In this document: positions 24,199-32,746 of the stretch, in pieces
How the letters are laid out: the number at the start of each line of letters is the position of its first letter
How positions within the stretch are numbered: the first letter of the stretch is position 1
DNA from: Ensifer adhaerens
GTDB taxonomy: Bacteria > Pseudomonadota > Alphaproteobacteria > Rhizobiales > Rhizobiaceae
Length of the DNA stretch: 64,000 nt
Direction of reading: 5' to 3'
Assembly (NCBI RefSeq): GCF_001270265.1
Contig: NZ_LGAP01000008.1
Coordinates: 124,001-188,000 of the forward strand
Position numbers and translations under genes: made by a program
Notes under the pieces: generated by a model
Databases searched by the model: none
What the model was told of the DNA's origin: nothing
The model's input: the letters and a program-made list of their open reading frames with translations, nothing else

Positions 24199-25398
24199 TT
24201 AGTTCTGTTGCTTGAGAATGTCGACACCCGGCAGCGGCTTGCCTTCCATCCATTCGAGGAAGGCGCCGCCGGCGGTCGAGACATAGCTGAAATCGTCGGT
24301 GACTTCGGCGTGGTTGAGGGCGGCAACCGTATCGCCGCCGCCGGCGACCGACACGAGCGAACCCTGGCGCGTGCAGGCAGCCGCATGCTTGGCAACGGCG
24401 ACCGTCGCCTTGTCGAAGGGCGCGATTTCGAAGGCGCCGAGCGGGCCGTTCCAGACCAGCGTCTCTGCCTTGGAGATCCAGTCGTTGACCGCAGCAATCG
24501 ACTTCGGGCCGACGTCGAGCATCATCGCGTCCGCTGGGATGGCGTCGACGTCGACCACTTCATTGTCGGCACCGGCCTTGAACTCGCGGGCGACGACGCC
24601 GTCTTCCGGCAGAACGATGGCGCAACCGGCGTCAGCCGCAGCGGCGATGATCGCCTTGGCGGTATCGGCAAGGTCGTGCTCGCAAAGCGACTTGCCGACA
24701 TTGACGCCCTTTGCGGCGATGAAAGTGTTGGCCATGCCGCCGCCGATGACGAGTGCGTCGACCTTCTTCACGAGGTTCTGCAAGAGATCGATCTTGGTCG
24801 AGACCTTGGCGCCGCCGACGATGGCAACGACCGGGCGCTTCGGCTGGCCGAGACCCTTTTCAAGCGCCTCGAGTTCGGCCTGCATGGTGCGGCCGGCATA
24901 GGCGGGCAGGTGGTGGGCGAGGCCCTCGGTCGAGGCGTGGGCGCGGTGTGCGGCCGAAAAGGCATCGTTGACATAGATATCGCCGTTGGCGGCAAGAGCC
25001 TTGACGAAGTCTGGCTCGTTCTTTTCTTCACCCTTGTGGAAACGGGTGTTTTCGAGCAGCAGCACGTCGCCGTCGTTCATCTCGGCAATGGCGTTTGCCG
25101 CCTTGTCGCCGACGCAGTCTGCAGCAAAGTGAACGCGCTGGTCGAGGATGTCTTCCACCGCCGGCGCGATCGTCTTCAGCGACATGTCAGCGACCGGCTC
25201 ACCCTTCGGGCGGCCGAAATGCGCCAGCAGAATGACCTTGGCGCCCTTTTCCGATAGTTCGTGGATCGTCGGCGCGACGCGTTCGATGCGGGTTGCGTCG
25301 GTGACCACACCGTCCTTGACCGGCACGTTGAGATCGACGCGCACAAGCACGCGCTTGCCGGCAATGTCGGTCAGGTCGTCGAGGGTCTTGAAAGTCAT
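24199..25398 (-). CDS. pgk: Phosphoglycerate kinase
   Basis: A 399-residue two-lobed kinase that interconverts 1,3-bisphosphoglycerate + ADP and 3-phosphoglycerate + ATP. The N-terminal lobe has [16 protein letters not shown] (the PGK signature), [10 protein letters not shown], and [15 protein letters not shown]; the C-terminal lobe has [16 protein letters not shown] and [13 protein letters not shown] for the nucleotide site. Its ATG overlaps the stop of the upstream glycolipid-binding gene by one base (TGATG), so translation is coupled. Part of the tkt-gap-pgk cluster. Confidence 0.98.
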   Translation of the reverse strand: MTFKTLDDLTDIAGKRVLVRVDLNVPVKDGVVTDATRIERVAPTIHELSEKGAKVILLAHFGRPKGEPVADMSLKTIAPAVEDILDQRVHFAADCVGDKAANAIAEMNDGDVLLLENTRFHKGEEKNEPDFVKALAANGDIYVNDAFSAAHRAHASTEGLAHHLPAYAGRTMQAELEALEKGLGQPKRPVVAIVGGAKVSTKIDLLQNLVKKVDALVIGGGMANTFIAAKGVNVGKSLCEHDLADTAKAIIAAAADAGCAIVLPEDGVVAREFKAGADNEVVDVDAIPADAMMLDVGPKSIAAVNDWISKAETLVWNGPLGAFEIAPFDKATVAVAKHAAACTRQGSLVSVAGGGDTVAALNHAEVTDDFSYVSTAGGAFLEWMEGKPLPGVDILKQQN

Positions 25399-25988
25399 CA
25401 GATAGTCTCCGGTGATAGTCTCAGGAAAAGGGTGGGGTAGTCGATGACGAGGCCGTCCGCGTCCACGGGCAGGTCGGCGGCAAAGCTCCGGTCCTCGGCC
25501 TCGTAGCGGTAGAGCCTGAAGTCATCGAGGCAGGTGTAGTGCTGACCGTCCACAACAGGCTCGAACGTGTCGAACGGAACGTAGAGCATTTTCAGCCTGG
25601 CGGTGCCGGATTGGCGAGTAAGGCCGAGGCGGCGGATCGGCAGCGTGTTGGTGAAGGGCGTTCCTGCAAGGTCGATGTCGACGCAGCCGTCGAATTCGGG
25701 CAGCGCCGTGCCTCCGGAGGTCGCCCATTGGCCCGGGTGATCCGAGCGCAGATGTAGGCTCCGGCCATCCGTCGTATCGACCACGAGCTTTCGAACCAGC
25801 CATCCGGCATCGCAATCGATCCGGTAGCGCACACCATAGGGCGTGCCGCCGCGGTTGCCGATCAGAACGCCAACGGCGCGGATGACCGCGCCGTTGGCTG
25901 TACTCGTTGATGTCAGTGTCAGATGTTCGAGCCCTTCCCCCTCCAGCGGACGCCAGCGGACCGTCGTTTGGGAAAGGGCGCGAAACAT
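25398..25988 (-). CDS. Putative glycolipid-binding domain protein between gap and pgk
   Basis: A 196-residue protein, start at the ATG 25986-25988 ([15 protein letters not shown]). It matches the layout of the PF06475 putative glycolipid-binding family: an opening [17 protein letters not shown], a middle [19 protein letters not shown] with [15 protein letters not shown], then [18 protein letters not shown] and YPTLFLRL at the end. The family has a lipid-carrier-like fold but no established function. The gene starts 5 bases after gap and its stop overlaps the pgk start, so it is embedded in a glycolytic operon. Confidence 0.75.
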   Translation of the reverse strand: MFRALSQTTVRWRPLEGEGLEHLTLTSTSTANGAVIRAVGVLIGNRGGTPYGVRYRIDCDAGWLVRKLVVDTTDGRSLHLRSDHPGQWATSGGTALPEFDGCVDIDLAGTPFTNTLPIRRLGLTRQSGTARLKMLYVPFDTFEPVVDGQHYTCLDDFRLYRYEAEDRSFAADLPVDADGLVIDYPTLFLRLSPETI

Positions 25989-25993
25989 CTGAG

Positions 25994-27004
25994 TTAGATG
26001 AGCTTGCTGATCGCAACCGCAGTGTCGGACATGCGGTTGGAGAAGCCCCACTCGTTGTCGTACCAGGTCAGGATCGACACGAACTTGCCTTCCATCACCT
26101 TGGTCTGGTCCATGTGGAAGACCGAGGAATGCGGGTCGTGGTTGAAGTCGATCGAGACGTTCGGAGCGAGCGTGTAGCCGAGGATGCCCTTGAGCGGGCC
26201 GTCAGCGGCTGCCTTGATTGCTGCGTTGATCTCTTCCTTGGTGGTGTCGCGCTTGGCGACGAACTTAAGGTCGACGACCGAGACGTTCGGGGTCGGGACG
26301 CGCATGGCGAAGCCGTCGAGCTTGCCCTTCAGTTCCGGCAGAACGAGGCCTACGGCCTTGGCAGCGCCCGTCGAGGTCGGGATCATCGACAGAGCCGCAG
26401 CGCGGGCGCGGTAGAGATCCTTGTGCATCTGATCGAGCGACGGCTGGTCGTTGGTGTAGGAGTGGATCGTCGTCATCATGCCGTGGTCGATGCCGATGGC
26501 GTCGTTCAAAACCTTGGCGACCGGTGCAAGGCAGTTGGTCGTGCACGAGGCGTTGGAGATGACGAGGTGATCCTTCGTCAGCTTGTCGTGGTTGACGCCG
26601 TAGACGACGGTCAGGTCGGCGCCGTCGGCCGGAGCCGAGACGATGACGCGCTTGGCGCCGGCTTCCAGGTGCGCGGCTGCCTTGTCGCGGGCGGTGAAGA
26701 TGCCGGTGCATTCCATCGCGACGTCGACGCCGAGTTCCTTGTGCGGCAGTTCGGCCGGGTTGCGGATTGCGGTGACCTTGATCGGCTTGCCGCTGTTGAT
26801 GATGATCGAGTCGCCCTCGACCTTCACGTCAGCCGGGAAACGGCCATGGATCGAGTCGAAACGCAGCAGGTGCGCGTTGGTCTCGACCGGGCCGAGGTCG
26901 TTGATGGCAACGACTTCAATATCCTTGCGGCCGGATTCAACGATGGCGCGCAGCACGTTGCGGCCGATGCGGCCAAAACCGTTAATGGCGACTTTCACTG
27001 TCAT
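25994..27004 (-). CDS. gap: Glyceraldehyde-3-phosphate dehydrogenase
   Basis: A 336-residue NAD-dependent enzyme, tetrameric in the cytoplasm. [20 protein letters not shown] is the NAD-binding start, [19 protein letters not shown] contains the catalytic cysteine (about residue 154), and [12 protein letters not shown] closes the active site. It lies 75 bases downstream of tkt, with an intrinsic terminator between the two. It is followed within 5 bases by the glycolipid-binding gene and then pgk. It is type I GAPDH of the glycolytic/Calvin form. Confidence 0.98.
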   Translation of the reverse strand: MTVKVAINGFGRIGRNVLRAIVESGRKDIEVVAINDLGPVETNAHLLRFDSIHGRFPADVKVEGDSIIINSGKPIKVTAIRNPAELPHKELGVDVAMECTGIFTARDKAAAHLEAGAKRVIVSAPADGADLTVVYGVNHDKLTKDHLVISNASCTTNCLAPVAKVLNDAIGIDHGMMTTIHSYTNDQPSLDQMHKDLYRARAAALSMIPTSTGAAKAVGLVLPELKGKLDGFAMRVPTPNVSVVDLKFVAKRDTTKEEINAAIKAAADGPLKGILGYTLAPNVSIDFNHDPHSSVFHMDQTKVMEGKFVSILTWYDNEWGFSNRMSDTAVAISKLI

Positions 27005-27038
27005 ATCGGGTCTCTCCCTGTCTGAATGGCATGGTCGG

Positions 27039-27072
27039 AAAAAAGCGGGGCGCGCTCGAAAACGCGCCCCGC
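27039..27072 (-). terminator. Intrinsic terminator between tkt and gap
   Basis: On the minus strand: stem gcggggcgcg / cgcgccccgc with an 8-base loop, followed by six T residues (A run 27039-27044). The gap ATG is only 35 bases further on, so gap must rely on read-through or on a promoter overlapping this hairpin. Confidence 0.85.
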
Positions 27073-27079
27073 GGCTTGA

Positions 27080-29062
27080 TCAGGAAAGCTTGGCTTCCGC
27101 AGCGGCGACGACCGCCTCGGGCGTGATGCCGAAGTGCTTGTAGAGTTCCTTGTAGGGGCCGGAGGCACCGAAGGACGACATGCCGATGAAGGCGCCGTCG
27201 CTGCCGATGAAATGGTCCCAGCCCTGGCGGATGCCGGCTTCGACGGCGATCTTGACCGGCGAGTTGCCGATGATCGCCTGCTGGTAGTCTTCGCTCTGTT
27301 CGGCAAAGAGTTCGAAGCAGGGAACCGAGACCACGCGGGTCGAGATGCCCTTGGCCGTCAGTGCCTGGCAGGCCTTGACGGCGATTTCGACTTCCGAGCC
27401 GGTGGCGAAGATCGTCACCTTTGCGTCGCTTGCCGAGATCAGATCGTAGGCGCCGCGCGCGCAGAGGTTCTCTTCCTCATACTCGGTGCGCACCGCCATC
27501 AGATTCTGGCGGGTCAGCGCGATGCCGGACGGGCGGTTGTGGCTTTCAAGCGCCAGCTGCCAGCATTCGGCCGTCTCCGTGGCGTCCGCCGGGCGGAACA
27601 TCAGGAGGTTCGGGATGGCGCGCAGGGCTGCCATGTGCTCGACCGGCTGGTGCGTCGGGCCGTCTTCGCCAAGGCCGATGGAATCATGCGTCAGCACGTG
27701 GATGACGCGGATGCCCATCAGGGCCGCCAGGCGGATCGACGGACGGCAATAGTCCGAGAAGATCAGGAAGCCGCCGGAGTAGGGGATGACGCCGCCATGC
27801 AGCGCCATGCCGTTCATCGCAGCCGCCATGCCGTGTTCGCGCACACCATAGTGGATGTAGCGGCCGGAGAAGTCGGTCGGCGTGATCGACTTGGTCTGGC
27901 TGGTCTTGGTGTTGTTGGAACCGGTCAGGTCGGCCGAGCCGCCGATCGTTTCGGCCAGCACGCCGTTGATGACTTCGAGCGCGTCCTCGGAGGCCTTGCG
28001 GGTGGCCGGCGACGGCTTGGTCTCGGCCAGCTTGCGCTTGTAGTCGTCGATGGCCGAGGCCAGGCGGCCTTCGAGTTCGCCGGAGAAGCGGCGAACGAAC
28101 TGCGCCTTTTTCTCGGCGTCGCTCTTGTCGAGGCGTTCTTCCCAATCCTTGCGGGTCTTGGTCGAACGCAGGCCGGCGAGGCGCCAGGCGTCGAGCACGT
28201 CGGAAGGAACGACGAAGGCTTCGGATTCCCAGCCGAGCGCCTCGCGCGTGGCGGCGATTTCCTCGGCGCCGAGCGGCGAACCGTGAACCTTGTGGGTACC
28301 GGCCTTGTTCGGTGCGCCGAAACCGATCGTCGTCTTAGCCGCGATCATGGTCGGCTTGTCGGAGTTCTGCGCCTGTTCGATTGCAGCGGCAATGGCTTCG
28401 GGATCATGGCCGTCAACGGCAATGGTGTTCCAGTTGCTGGCGCGGAAGCGGGCGTGCTGGTCGGTCGAGTCGGCGATCGAAATCGGGCCGTCGATCGAGA
28501 TGTTGTTGTCGTCCCAGAAGACGATCAGCTTGTTGAGCTTGAGGTGGCCGGCAAGCGAGATCGCTTCCTGGCTGATGCCTTCCATGAGGCAGCCGTCGCC
28601 GGCGAGCACATAGGTGTAGTGCTCCATCAGGTCGTTGCCGAACTCTTCGCGCAGCTTGCGCTCGGCGATCGCCATGCCGACGGCGTTGGCAATGCCCTGG
28701 CCGAGCGGACCGGTGGTCGTCTCGATGCCGGCGGCATGGCCATATTCCGGGTGGCCGGCGGTGCGGGCGCCGAGCTGGCGGAAATTCTTGATCTCTTCGA
28801 TGGAGATGTCTTCGTAGCCCGTCAAATAGAGCAGCGAATAAAGCAGCATCGAGCCGTGACCGGCCGACAGCACGAAGCGGTCGCGGTTGGGCCAGGAGGG
28901 GTTCTTGGGGTCGAAGCTGAGGAAGCGCGTAAAGAGGACTGTCGCTATGTCAGCCGCACCCATGGGCAGGCCGGGGTGACCTGAATTTGCCTTCTCGACG
29001 GCGTCCATGGAGAGGAAACGGATCGCATTCGCCATCCGGTCGTGTTTTTCGCGAGAGATCAT
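27080..29062 (-). CDS. tkt: Transketolase
   Basis: A 660-residue thiamine-diphosphate enzyme of the pentose phosphate pathway, exchanging two-carbon units between sugar phosphates. [20 protein letters not shown] holds the substrate histidine; [15 protein letters not shown] followed by [10 protein letters not shown] is the ThDP/Mg motif (GDG-x-NN); [16 protein letters not shown] and YGVREHGM complete the active site. The ATG at 29060-29062 is standard. It heads the minus-strand set with gap, pgk and fba; in S. meliloti the gene at the equivalent locus is named tkt2. Confidence 0.96.
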   Translation of the reverse strand: MISREKHDRMANAIRFLSMDAVEKANSGHPGLPMGAADIATVLFTRFLSFDPKNPSWPNRDRFVLSAGHGSMLLYSLLYLTGYEDISIEEIKNFRQLGARTAGHPEYGHAAGIETTTGPLGQGIANAVGMAIAERKLREEFGNDLMEHYTYVLAGDGCLMEGISQEAISLAGHLKLNKLIVFWDDNNISIDGPISIADSTDQHARFRASNWNTIAVDGHDPEAIAAAIEQAQNSDKPTMIAAKTTIGFGAPNKAGTHKVHGSPLGAEEIAATREALGWESEAFVVPSDVLDAWRLAGLRSTKTRKDWEERLDKSDAEKKAQFVRRFSGELEGRLASAIDDYKRKLAETKPSPATRKASEDALEVINGVLAETIGGSADLTGSNNTKTSQTKSITPTDFSGRYIHYGVREHGMAAAMNGMALHGGVIPYSGGFLIFSDYCRPSIRLAALMGIRVIHVLTHDSIGLGEDGPTHQPVEHMAALRAIPNLLMFRPADATETAECWQLALESHNRPSGIALTRQNLMAVRTEYEEENLCARGAYDLISASDAKVTIFATGSEVEIAVKACQALTAKGISTRVVSVPCFELFAEQSEDYQQAIIGNSPVKIAVEAGIRQGWDHFIGSDGAFIGMSSFGASGPYKELYKHFGITPEAVVAAAEAKLS

Positions 29063-29398
29063 GACTGTTCCGTTTTGAGTTCGGTGGTCAGGGGACGGTC
29101 TCTATCCTCCAAAGACCGTGCAAGAAGCGGCAGACACATAGCATCTGCGCCGCGCGAGTCAACAAATACAGGCCTTCCGCGGCCATTGGCAGCATGGTTT
29201 TCAAGCTAGGATATCGCGTTGCAGCAGAGTTTTTGCGCTGCGGCCGGATGAGCCGGCTATACAAACCATCCACAGCTTCCGTAATGCTTTGCTGTAGTTG
29301 GCATTGTTGAGATTTGCGTAATAGGTTTAAAAAGGAGTGAGCCGAAGCGGCGGACAGGATTCTGGCGATTCGGCCTCACGGGCGAGGTATCGAAAAAC
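29063..29398. other. Divergent intergenic region, tkt / DUF4164
   Basis: 336 bases between divergent genes. It must contain promoters for both. The half near 29280-29330 is relatively AT-rich (attgttgagatttgcgtaataggttt), which suits a plus-strand promoter. An aaaaaggag followed by gtg at about 29327-29337 could start a 33-codon reading frame but I see no support for a gene. No repeat family recognised. Confidence 0.4.
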
Positions 29399-29668
29399 AT
29401 GCCGGCAAAGACGGTCAAAGCGGCGATCGACGAACTGAAGAACGCGGTTCAGTCCCTGGAAAACGCGATCGACAGCCGTTTTGACAGGGAACGCGATCTC
29501 GGCGAGTTCGAGGGCGAGGTCCGACGGGTCAATACGGATCGGTCGCGGCTGGCACAGGAACTCGACCAATCCCAATTCCGGGCAAACCGACTTGAAGAGG
29601 TCAACCGCGAGGTTTCCCGACGCCTCGTGACGGCGATGGAAACCATTCGAGCGGTGCTCGACCGCTGA
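29399..29668 (+). CDS. DUF4164 family small coiled-coil protein
   Basis: An 89-residue, mostly coiled-coil protein: AAIDELKNAVQSLENAID, then SRLAQELDQSQFRANRLEEV, ending RLVTAMETIRAVLDR. This size and heptad pattern fits DUF4164, a family found upstream of zapA in Rhizobiales. The zapA gene begins 12 bases later, so the two are co-transcribed. A role in division is inferred from context only. The ribosome site is weak (gaggtatcgaaaaac). Confidence 0.8.
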   Translation: MPAKTVKAAIDELKNAVQSLENAIDSRFDRERDLGEFEGEVRRVNTDRSRLAQELDQSQFRANRLEEVNREVSRRLVTAMETIRAVLDR

Positions 29669-29680
29669 GGTTTAAGCGAC

Positions 29681-30058
29681 ATGGCGCAGGTGACAGTATC
29701 GATCGACGGCAAGGCCTATCGCATGGCCTGCGAAGAGGGACAGGAAGATCATCTGATCGAACTGGCCACCAACTTCGATCAGTATGTCGGTCACTTGAAG
29801 ACCCAGTTCGGCGAGATCGGCGATCTGCGTCTGACGGTTATGGCCGGCATCATGGTCATGGACGAGCTCAGCGAGGTGAACCGCCGGCTGAAGGCGCTCG
29901 AAGCCGAAGTCGACACCCTCAAGCGGGGGCGCGACAGCGCTCTCACCGACCAGGCAAGAGGCGAGGAACTCCTGGCCTCGGCACTGAGCGAAGTCACCTC
30001 GCAAATCCACACCATTGCCGCCAAGCTCAATGGCCGGACGACATCTTCGACAAACTGA
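29681..30058 (+). CDS. zapA: Cell division protein ZapA
   Basis: A 125-residue FtsZ-ring-associated protein that crosslinks FtsZ filaments. MAQVTVSIDGKAYRMACEEGQEDHL followed by GDLRLTVMAGIMVMDELSE matches the ZapA N-terminal domain; a coiled coil NRRLKALEAEVDTLKRGRDS follows, and the C-terminal tail is longer than in E. coli. In alphaproteobacteria zapA commonly precedes the 6S RNA gene, as here. It is the second gene of a two-gene operon. Confidence 0.92.
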   Translation: MAQVTVSIDGKAYRMACEEGQEDHLIELATNFDQYVGHLKTQFGEIGDLRLTVMAGIMVMDELSEVNRRLKALEAEVDTLKRGRDSALTDQARGEELLASALSEVTSQIHTIAAKLNGRTTSSTN

Positions 30059-30110
30059 GCTCTTTCGTCGGGTCGCCTCTGGCGCGACGCACGGATAGGC
30101 TCTATATGTT

Positions 30111-30262
30111 GGCTGCGGTCTGCGCTTCCCGACAGGATCCACAATCCCCGGGGCCTTACTCGATCTCAAGGGAGCTGTCCCTGGCCGGGCTCGTGGGTCC
30201 GGACACATGGCACCCACCTACTTTGTAGGCACCCGGGATCGTAAAATATCCATCGGTTGGGT
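30111..30262 (+). ncRNA. ssrS: 6S RNA
   Basis: An RNA that mimics open promoter DNA and binds sigma-70 RNA polymerase. It sits directly after zapA, the usual alphaproteobacterial location. The segment contains the conserved 5' region tgcggtctgcgcttcccgac, the central ccccggggccttactcgatc block, the gagctgtccctggccgggc arm, and gtgggt / acccac plus cctac / gtagg hairpins. A tctatat at 30101-30107 is a plausible -10 box. The ends are approximate; the start is set by that box and the stop by the loss of pairing. Confidence 0.82.
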
Positions 30263-30292
30263 GGATCGCACTTTCCCCTTTCAAAAACGATC

Positions 30293-31156
30293 TCAGCCAG
30301 CGGCAAAAGCGCTGCGGATGGCGTCGGCCATCGCATCGACGGTCTGCGATCGATTGCCCGGCCGGGTGCGCAGCACGACATTCGAGAAATCGATGACGCC
30401 GAAACCGTCTTCCTCAGTCAGTTCGCGGCAGCCGGCCGGGATGGCGCTGCGCGACAGCGGCGCAATGGCGAGCCCCGAGACCACAGCGGCGATCAGGCCG
30501 CTGCTGGTGCGGCTGGCATAGGCGACGCGGCTCTCGAGCCCGCGCTTCCTCAGGCACTTCATCGCAAGGTCATCGCACCATCCGCCTGCCAGATAGGTAT
30601 AGGTCGCGATCGGCAGGGGCCGGCGTTCATGGGCCGCATGCTGGTCCGACGTCACCCAGACGGTGGGGTCGACCATGAGGACTTCGTTCCTTGTCGGTCC
30701 GCCCGGTTCGAAAACCACGGCAATATCGATTTCTCCGGCGGCAAGGGCGTTGACGTTCGACATCGACACGCCCTGCTGCACCGTCACCTCCACGCCTGGA
30801 TGAACGGCGGCGAAGGCGCCCAGAGCCTTCGGAAGTGCGGAGTTGATATATTCCTCGGAGATGCCGATCCTGACCGTTCCGTCGAGCGCCGGCAGGCGCA
30901 TCGATGCTGCTGTATCGTCCAGCAGAGCCACGATCCGCCGGGCGTTGTCGACGAGGCGCAGGCCCTGCGCCGTCGGCACCACCCCGCGCGAATGACGCTC
31001 GAACAGCGCCTCGCCCAGCATGTCCTCGAGCTTCTTGAGCTGCATGCTGACGGCGGACTGCGTGCGCCCGATGCTGTCGGCGGCGCGTGTCAGGTTGCCG
31101 GCGTCGGCAACGGCGAGAAAGGTCCTCAGCAGATCGCTGTCGAGTGGAACGGACAT
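30293..31156 (-). CDS. LysR family transcriptional regulator
   Basis: A 287-residue regulator with the N-terminal winged HTH LLRTFLAVADAGNLTRAADSI, GRTQSAVSMQLKKLEDMLG and LFERHSRGVVPTAQG, and a C-terminal periplasmic-binding-like effector domain (VRIGISEEYINSALPKAL). Start is taken at 31154-31156 (MSVPLDS); the alternative ATG at 31166-31168 adds MVET and overlaps an inverted repeat, making it less likely. The gene is convergent with the 6S RNA gene. It lies inside the stretch between ssrS and the cyclo-ligase gene. Effector and targets are unknown. Confidence 0.92.
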   Translation of the reverse strand: MSVPLDSDLLRTFLAVADAGNLTRAADSIGRTQSAVSMQLKKLEDMLGEALFERHSRGVVPTAQGLRLVDNARRIVALLDDTAASMRLPALDGTVRIGISEEYINSALPKALGAFAAVHPGVEVTVQQGVSMSNVNALAAGEIDIAVVFEPGGPTRNEVLMVDPTVWVTSDQHAAHERRPLPIATYTYLAGGWCDDLAMKCLRKRGLESRVAYASRTSSGLIAAVVSGLAIAPLSRSAIPAGCRELTEEDGFGVIDFSNVVLRTRPGNRSQTVDAMADAIRSAFAAG

Positions 31157-31161
31157 TGTCT

Positions 31162-31186
31162 CTACCATCAGAGTTTCTGATGGTAG
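31162..31186. promoter_or_regulatory. LysR-type operator at the start of the lysR gene
   Basis: Perfect 10-base arms ctaccatcag / ctgatggtag with a 5-base spacer, containing ATC-N9-GAT at 31167-31181, the LysR-type T-N11-A pattern. It ends 6 bases before the lysR ATG at 31156 and lies about 77 bases upstream of the divergent small ORF. Confidence 0.65.
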
Positions 31187-31262
31187 TCATGCTTGCAATT
31201 CGTTTGTCAGATGTCAATGAGGCGAGGACAATCGGTCCGTCCTATCCATCAAGGCTGTCCCG

Positions 31263-31496
31263 ATGAGCGTTCTTGCTCTTGTCTTCTTCTCAGATCTCCA
31301 GGCCACTCTCCGTACCCGGCTGGTACCAAGCGGCCGGTCGCTGTTGGCGGCCGCCTCTGTGGAGTCGCCGTCCGCAATTCCGGACGACAAGCCGCGTCTG
31401 CTGCGCGATGCCGGGCTCGGTGATCTGCGGCTTGATGATTGCTGGCGAGAGGGCATAGGCCGGGACCCGGTCTATCGTTCGCTCTGGATGTTATGA
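31263..31496 (+). CDS. Small protein divergent from lysR
   Basis: A 77-residue hypothetical protein beginning MSVLALVFFSDLQATL and ending VYRSLWML. The middle part PDDKPRLLRDAGLGDLRLDD has the LLRD-x-GL pattern of DUF1127 small proteins, but this similarity is weak. The ribosome site is poor. It overlaps the 3' end of the LuxR-type gene by 6 bases. The divergent arrangement with lysR and the operator between them suggests it may be a LysR target. Without those signs I would rate it doubtful. Confidence 0.4.
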   Translation: MSVLALVFFSDLQATLRTRLVPSGRSLLAAASVESPSAIPDDKPRLLRDAGLGDLRLDDCWREGIGRDPVYRSLWML

Positions 31497-31742
31497 AATG
31501 ATGTCGAGCCGGGCGGCGCGGAAGATCGCTTCCGCAAGATTGCCTGCCCGCAGCTTGCGCATGGCGTCCTGAAGCGCTCTGTCGATACGATCGAGCGGGA
31601 TGTCGGTCTCGCGCATCATGTCCTGGCGCGTGCGGCCACGGGCGGCCAGCGTCAGGCAGCGCAATTCCAACGGATCGAGTTCGTTCATCTGGTCCTTCAT
31701 GGACGTCGGCTTTTCCACTGCTGCCTGCAGGAGCGCGTCCAT
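31491..31742 (-). CDS. Stand-alone LuxR-type HTH domain protein
   Basis: An 83-residue protein composed almost wholly of a GerE/LuxR C-terminal DNA-binding domain: LDPLELRCLTLAARGRTRQD, MMRETDIPLDRIDRALQDA, MRKLRAGNLAEAIFRAARLD. The domain begins near residue 22 and the chain ends where the domain ends. There is no receiver, autoinducer or sensor domain, so it is an orphan HTH of the GerE/VjbR-C-terminal type. Internal ATGs could start it at residue 15 or 19. Targets are unknown. Confidence 0.75.
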   Translation of the reverse strand: MDALLQAAVEKPTSMKDQMNELDPLELRCLTLAARGRTRQDMMRETDIPLDRIDRALQDAMRKLRAGNLAEAIFRAARLDIIS

Positions 31743-32056
31743 ACATCGAACGCGGGCATTAGTTCCTGCTAATTATTTGAAATCATGTCTGTATTTGCAC
31801 GCGGCCCCACTCATGCGAAAGCGGAACCGTGGCCCATGATGAACGGAACGCTAACTCTGTGCCGTTGCGGGAAAGAGCAGATCTACTGTCGCAGACTGTT
31901 GCAAAACCGGCGGTGACGTGGTTCGAGCTAAAGGCCGCAACGCGCTATGCCACAGGCGTCGAGGCGGGAAATCGACCGGAAAAACAGCGTTCTGTGTCAT
32001 TTCGGGAAAAGAATGTGACGCCGGTCGAAATGTTTGCGCCCAGTCGGAGGGGAATG
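31743..32056. other. Intergenic region before the 5-formyl-THF cyclo-ligase gene
   Basis: 314 bases. An in-frame extension of the downstream gene is open from 31829, but its sequence (RYATGVEAGNRPEKQ...) has no family counterpart, and the strong ribosome site at 32046 marks a later start. A short inverted repeat attag/ctaat near 31758 precedes the LuxR-type gene. Promoters for both divergent genes should be here. No other structure seen. Confidence 0.4.
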
Positions 32057-32629
32057 ATGTCACCAAAGGACCTGAAAGCCGCCTTGCGCAGGGATAGTCT
32101 GGCGCTTCGCGACGCGATGACGGCGGAGTTTCGCATCGAAGCGAGCCTGACCATGGCTGATCACGCCGGCGATGTCATTGCGCTCGATCCCGGCCACATC
32201 GTCGCCGGCTTCTGGCCGATCCGTTCCGAGGTGGACATCCGGCCGCTGATGGCGCGCCTTCGGGATCGCGGCGCGAGGCTCTGCCTGCCTGTTATCATGG
32301 ACAAGAAGACGATCGTGTTTCGCGAATTGCTCAACGGCGCTTCCGTCATCGAGACCGGCTTCGGCACCACCGGCCCTGGCCCGGACGCGCCGGAACTCGA
32401 CCCGGACATCATGCTCGTGCCGCTGTCGGCCTTCGATGCGACGGGCCATCGGATCGGCTACGGCGCCGGCTATTACGACCGCGCCATCGACAGACTGCGC
32501 AACAAAGGCCACCTGCCGAAGCTGATCGGGATTGCATTCGACTGCCAGGAAGTGGCATCAGTGCCCGCTGAACCGCACGACGTCGCGCTGGACGCCGTCC
32601 TTACGGAGAGCGGGTTTCGGCATTTCTAG
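32057..32629 (+). CDS. 5-formyltetrahydrofolate cyclo-ligase
   Basis: A 190-residue folate enzyme converting 5-formyl-THF and ATP to 5,10-methenyl-THF. The C-terminal signature RIGYGAGYYDRAIDRL is the family GxGxGxYDR motif; HIVAGFWPIRSEVDIRPL and RLCLPVIM match the N-terminal half. The ATG at 32057 follows ggaggggaatg. In many bacteria this gene (ygfA) is directly after the 6S RNA; here about 1.8 kb with lysR and two small genes intervene. Confidence 0.94.
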   Translation: MSPKDLKAALRRDSLALRDAMTAEFRIEASLTMADHAGDVIALDPGHIVAGFWPIRSEVDIRPLMARLRDRGARLCLPVIMDKKTIVFRELLNGASVIETGFGTTGPGPDAPELDPDIMLVPLSAFDATGHRIGYGAGYYDRAIDRLRNKGHLPKLIGIAFDCQEVASVPAEPHDVALDAVLTESGFRHF

Positions 32630-32729
32630 AGCGTTTCAGGAAAGCCACGGATTCGTGGAAACGCTCTATCTCTTTGTTTTACGCAGTTCCGGACGCAAAA
32701 CCGCTACGCACTTTTGCTCCAACTGCTCT
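32628..32729. repeat. Palindromic intergenic repeat, two-part
   Basis: First hairpin agagcgtttc / gaaacgctct (32628-32667) with an inner cacggattcgtg turn; then tctttgttttacgcagttccggacgcaaaaccgct, which contains gtttt...aaaac arms; it ends ttttgctccaactgctct. This is a frequent repeat in Sinorhizobium intergenic DNA. It starts at the very end of the cyclo-ligase gene and ends 18 bases before the YmdB-type gene, so the mRNA between the two genes will be highly folded. Confidence 0.75.
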
Positions 32730-32746
32730 GGTGGGATTGAACGGGC

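Noticed and set aside
31829-32056. Longer N-terminus of the 5-formyl-THF cyclo-ligase
   Set aside because: The extra ~75 residues have no family counterpart, and a strong Shine-Dalgarno sits just before 32057.
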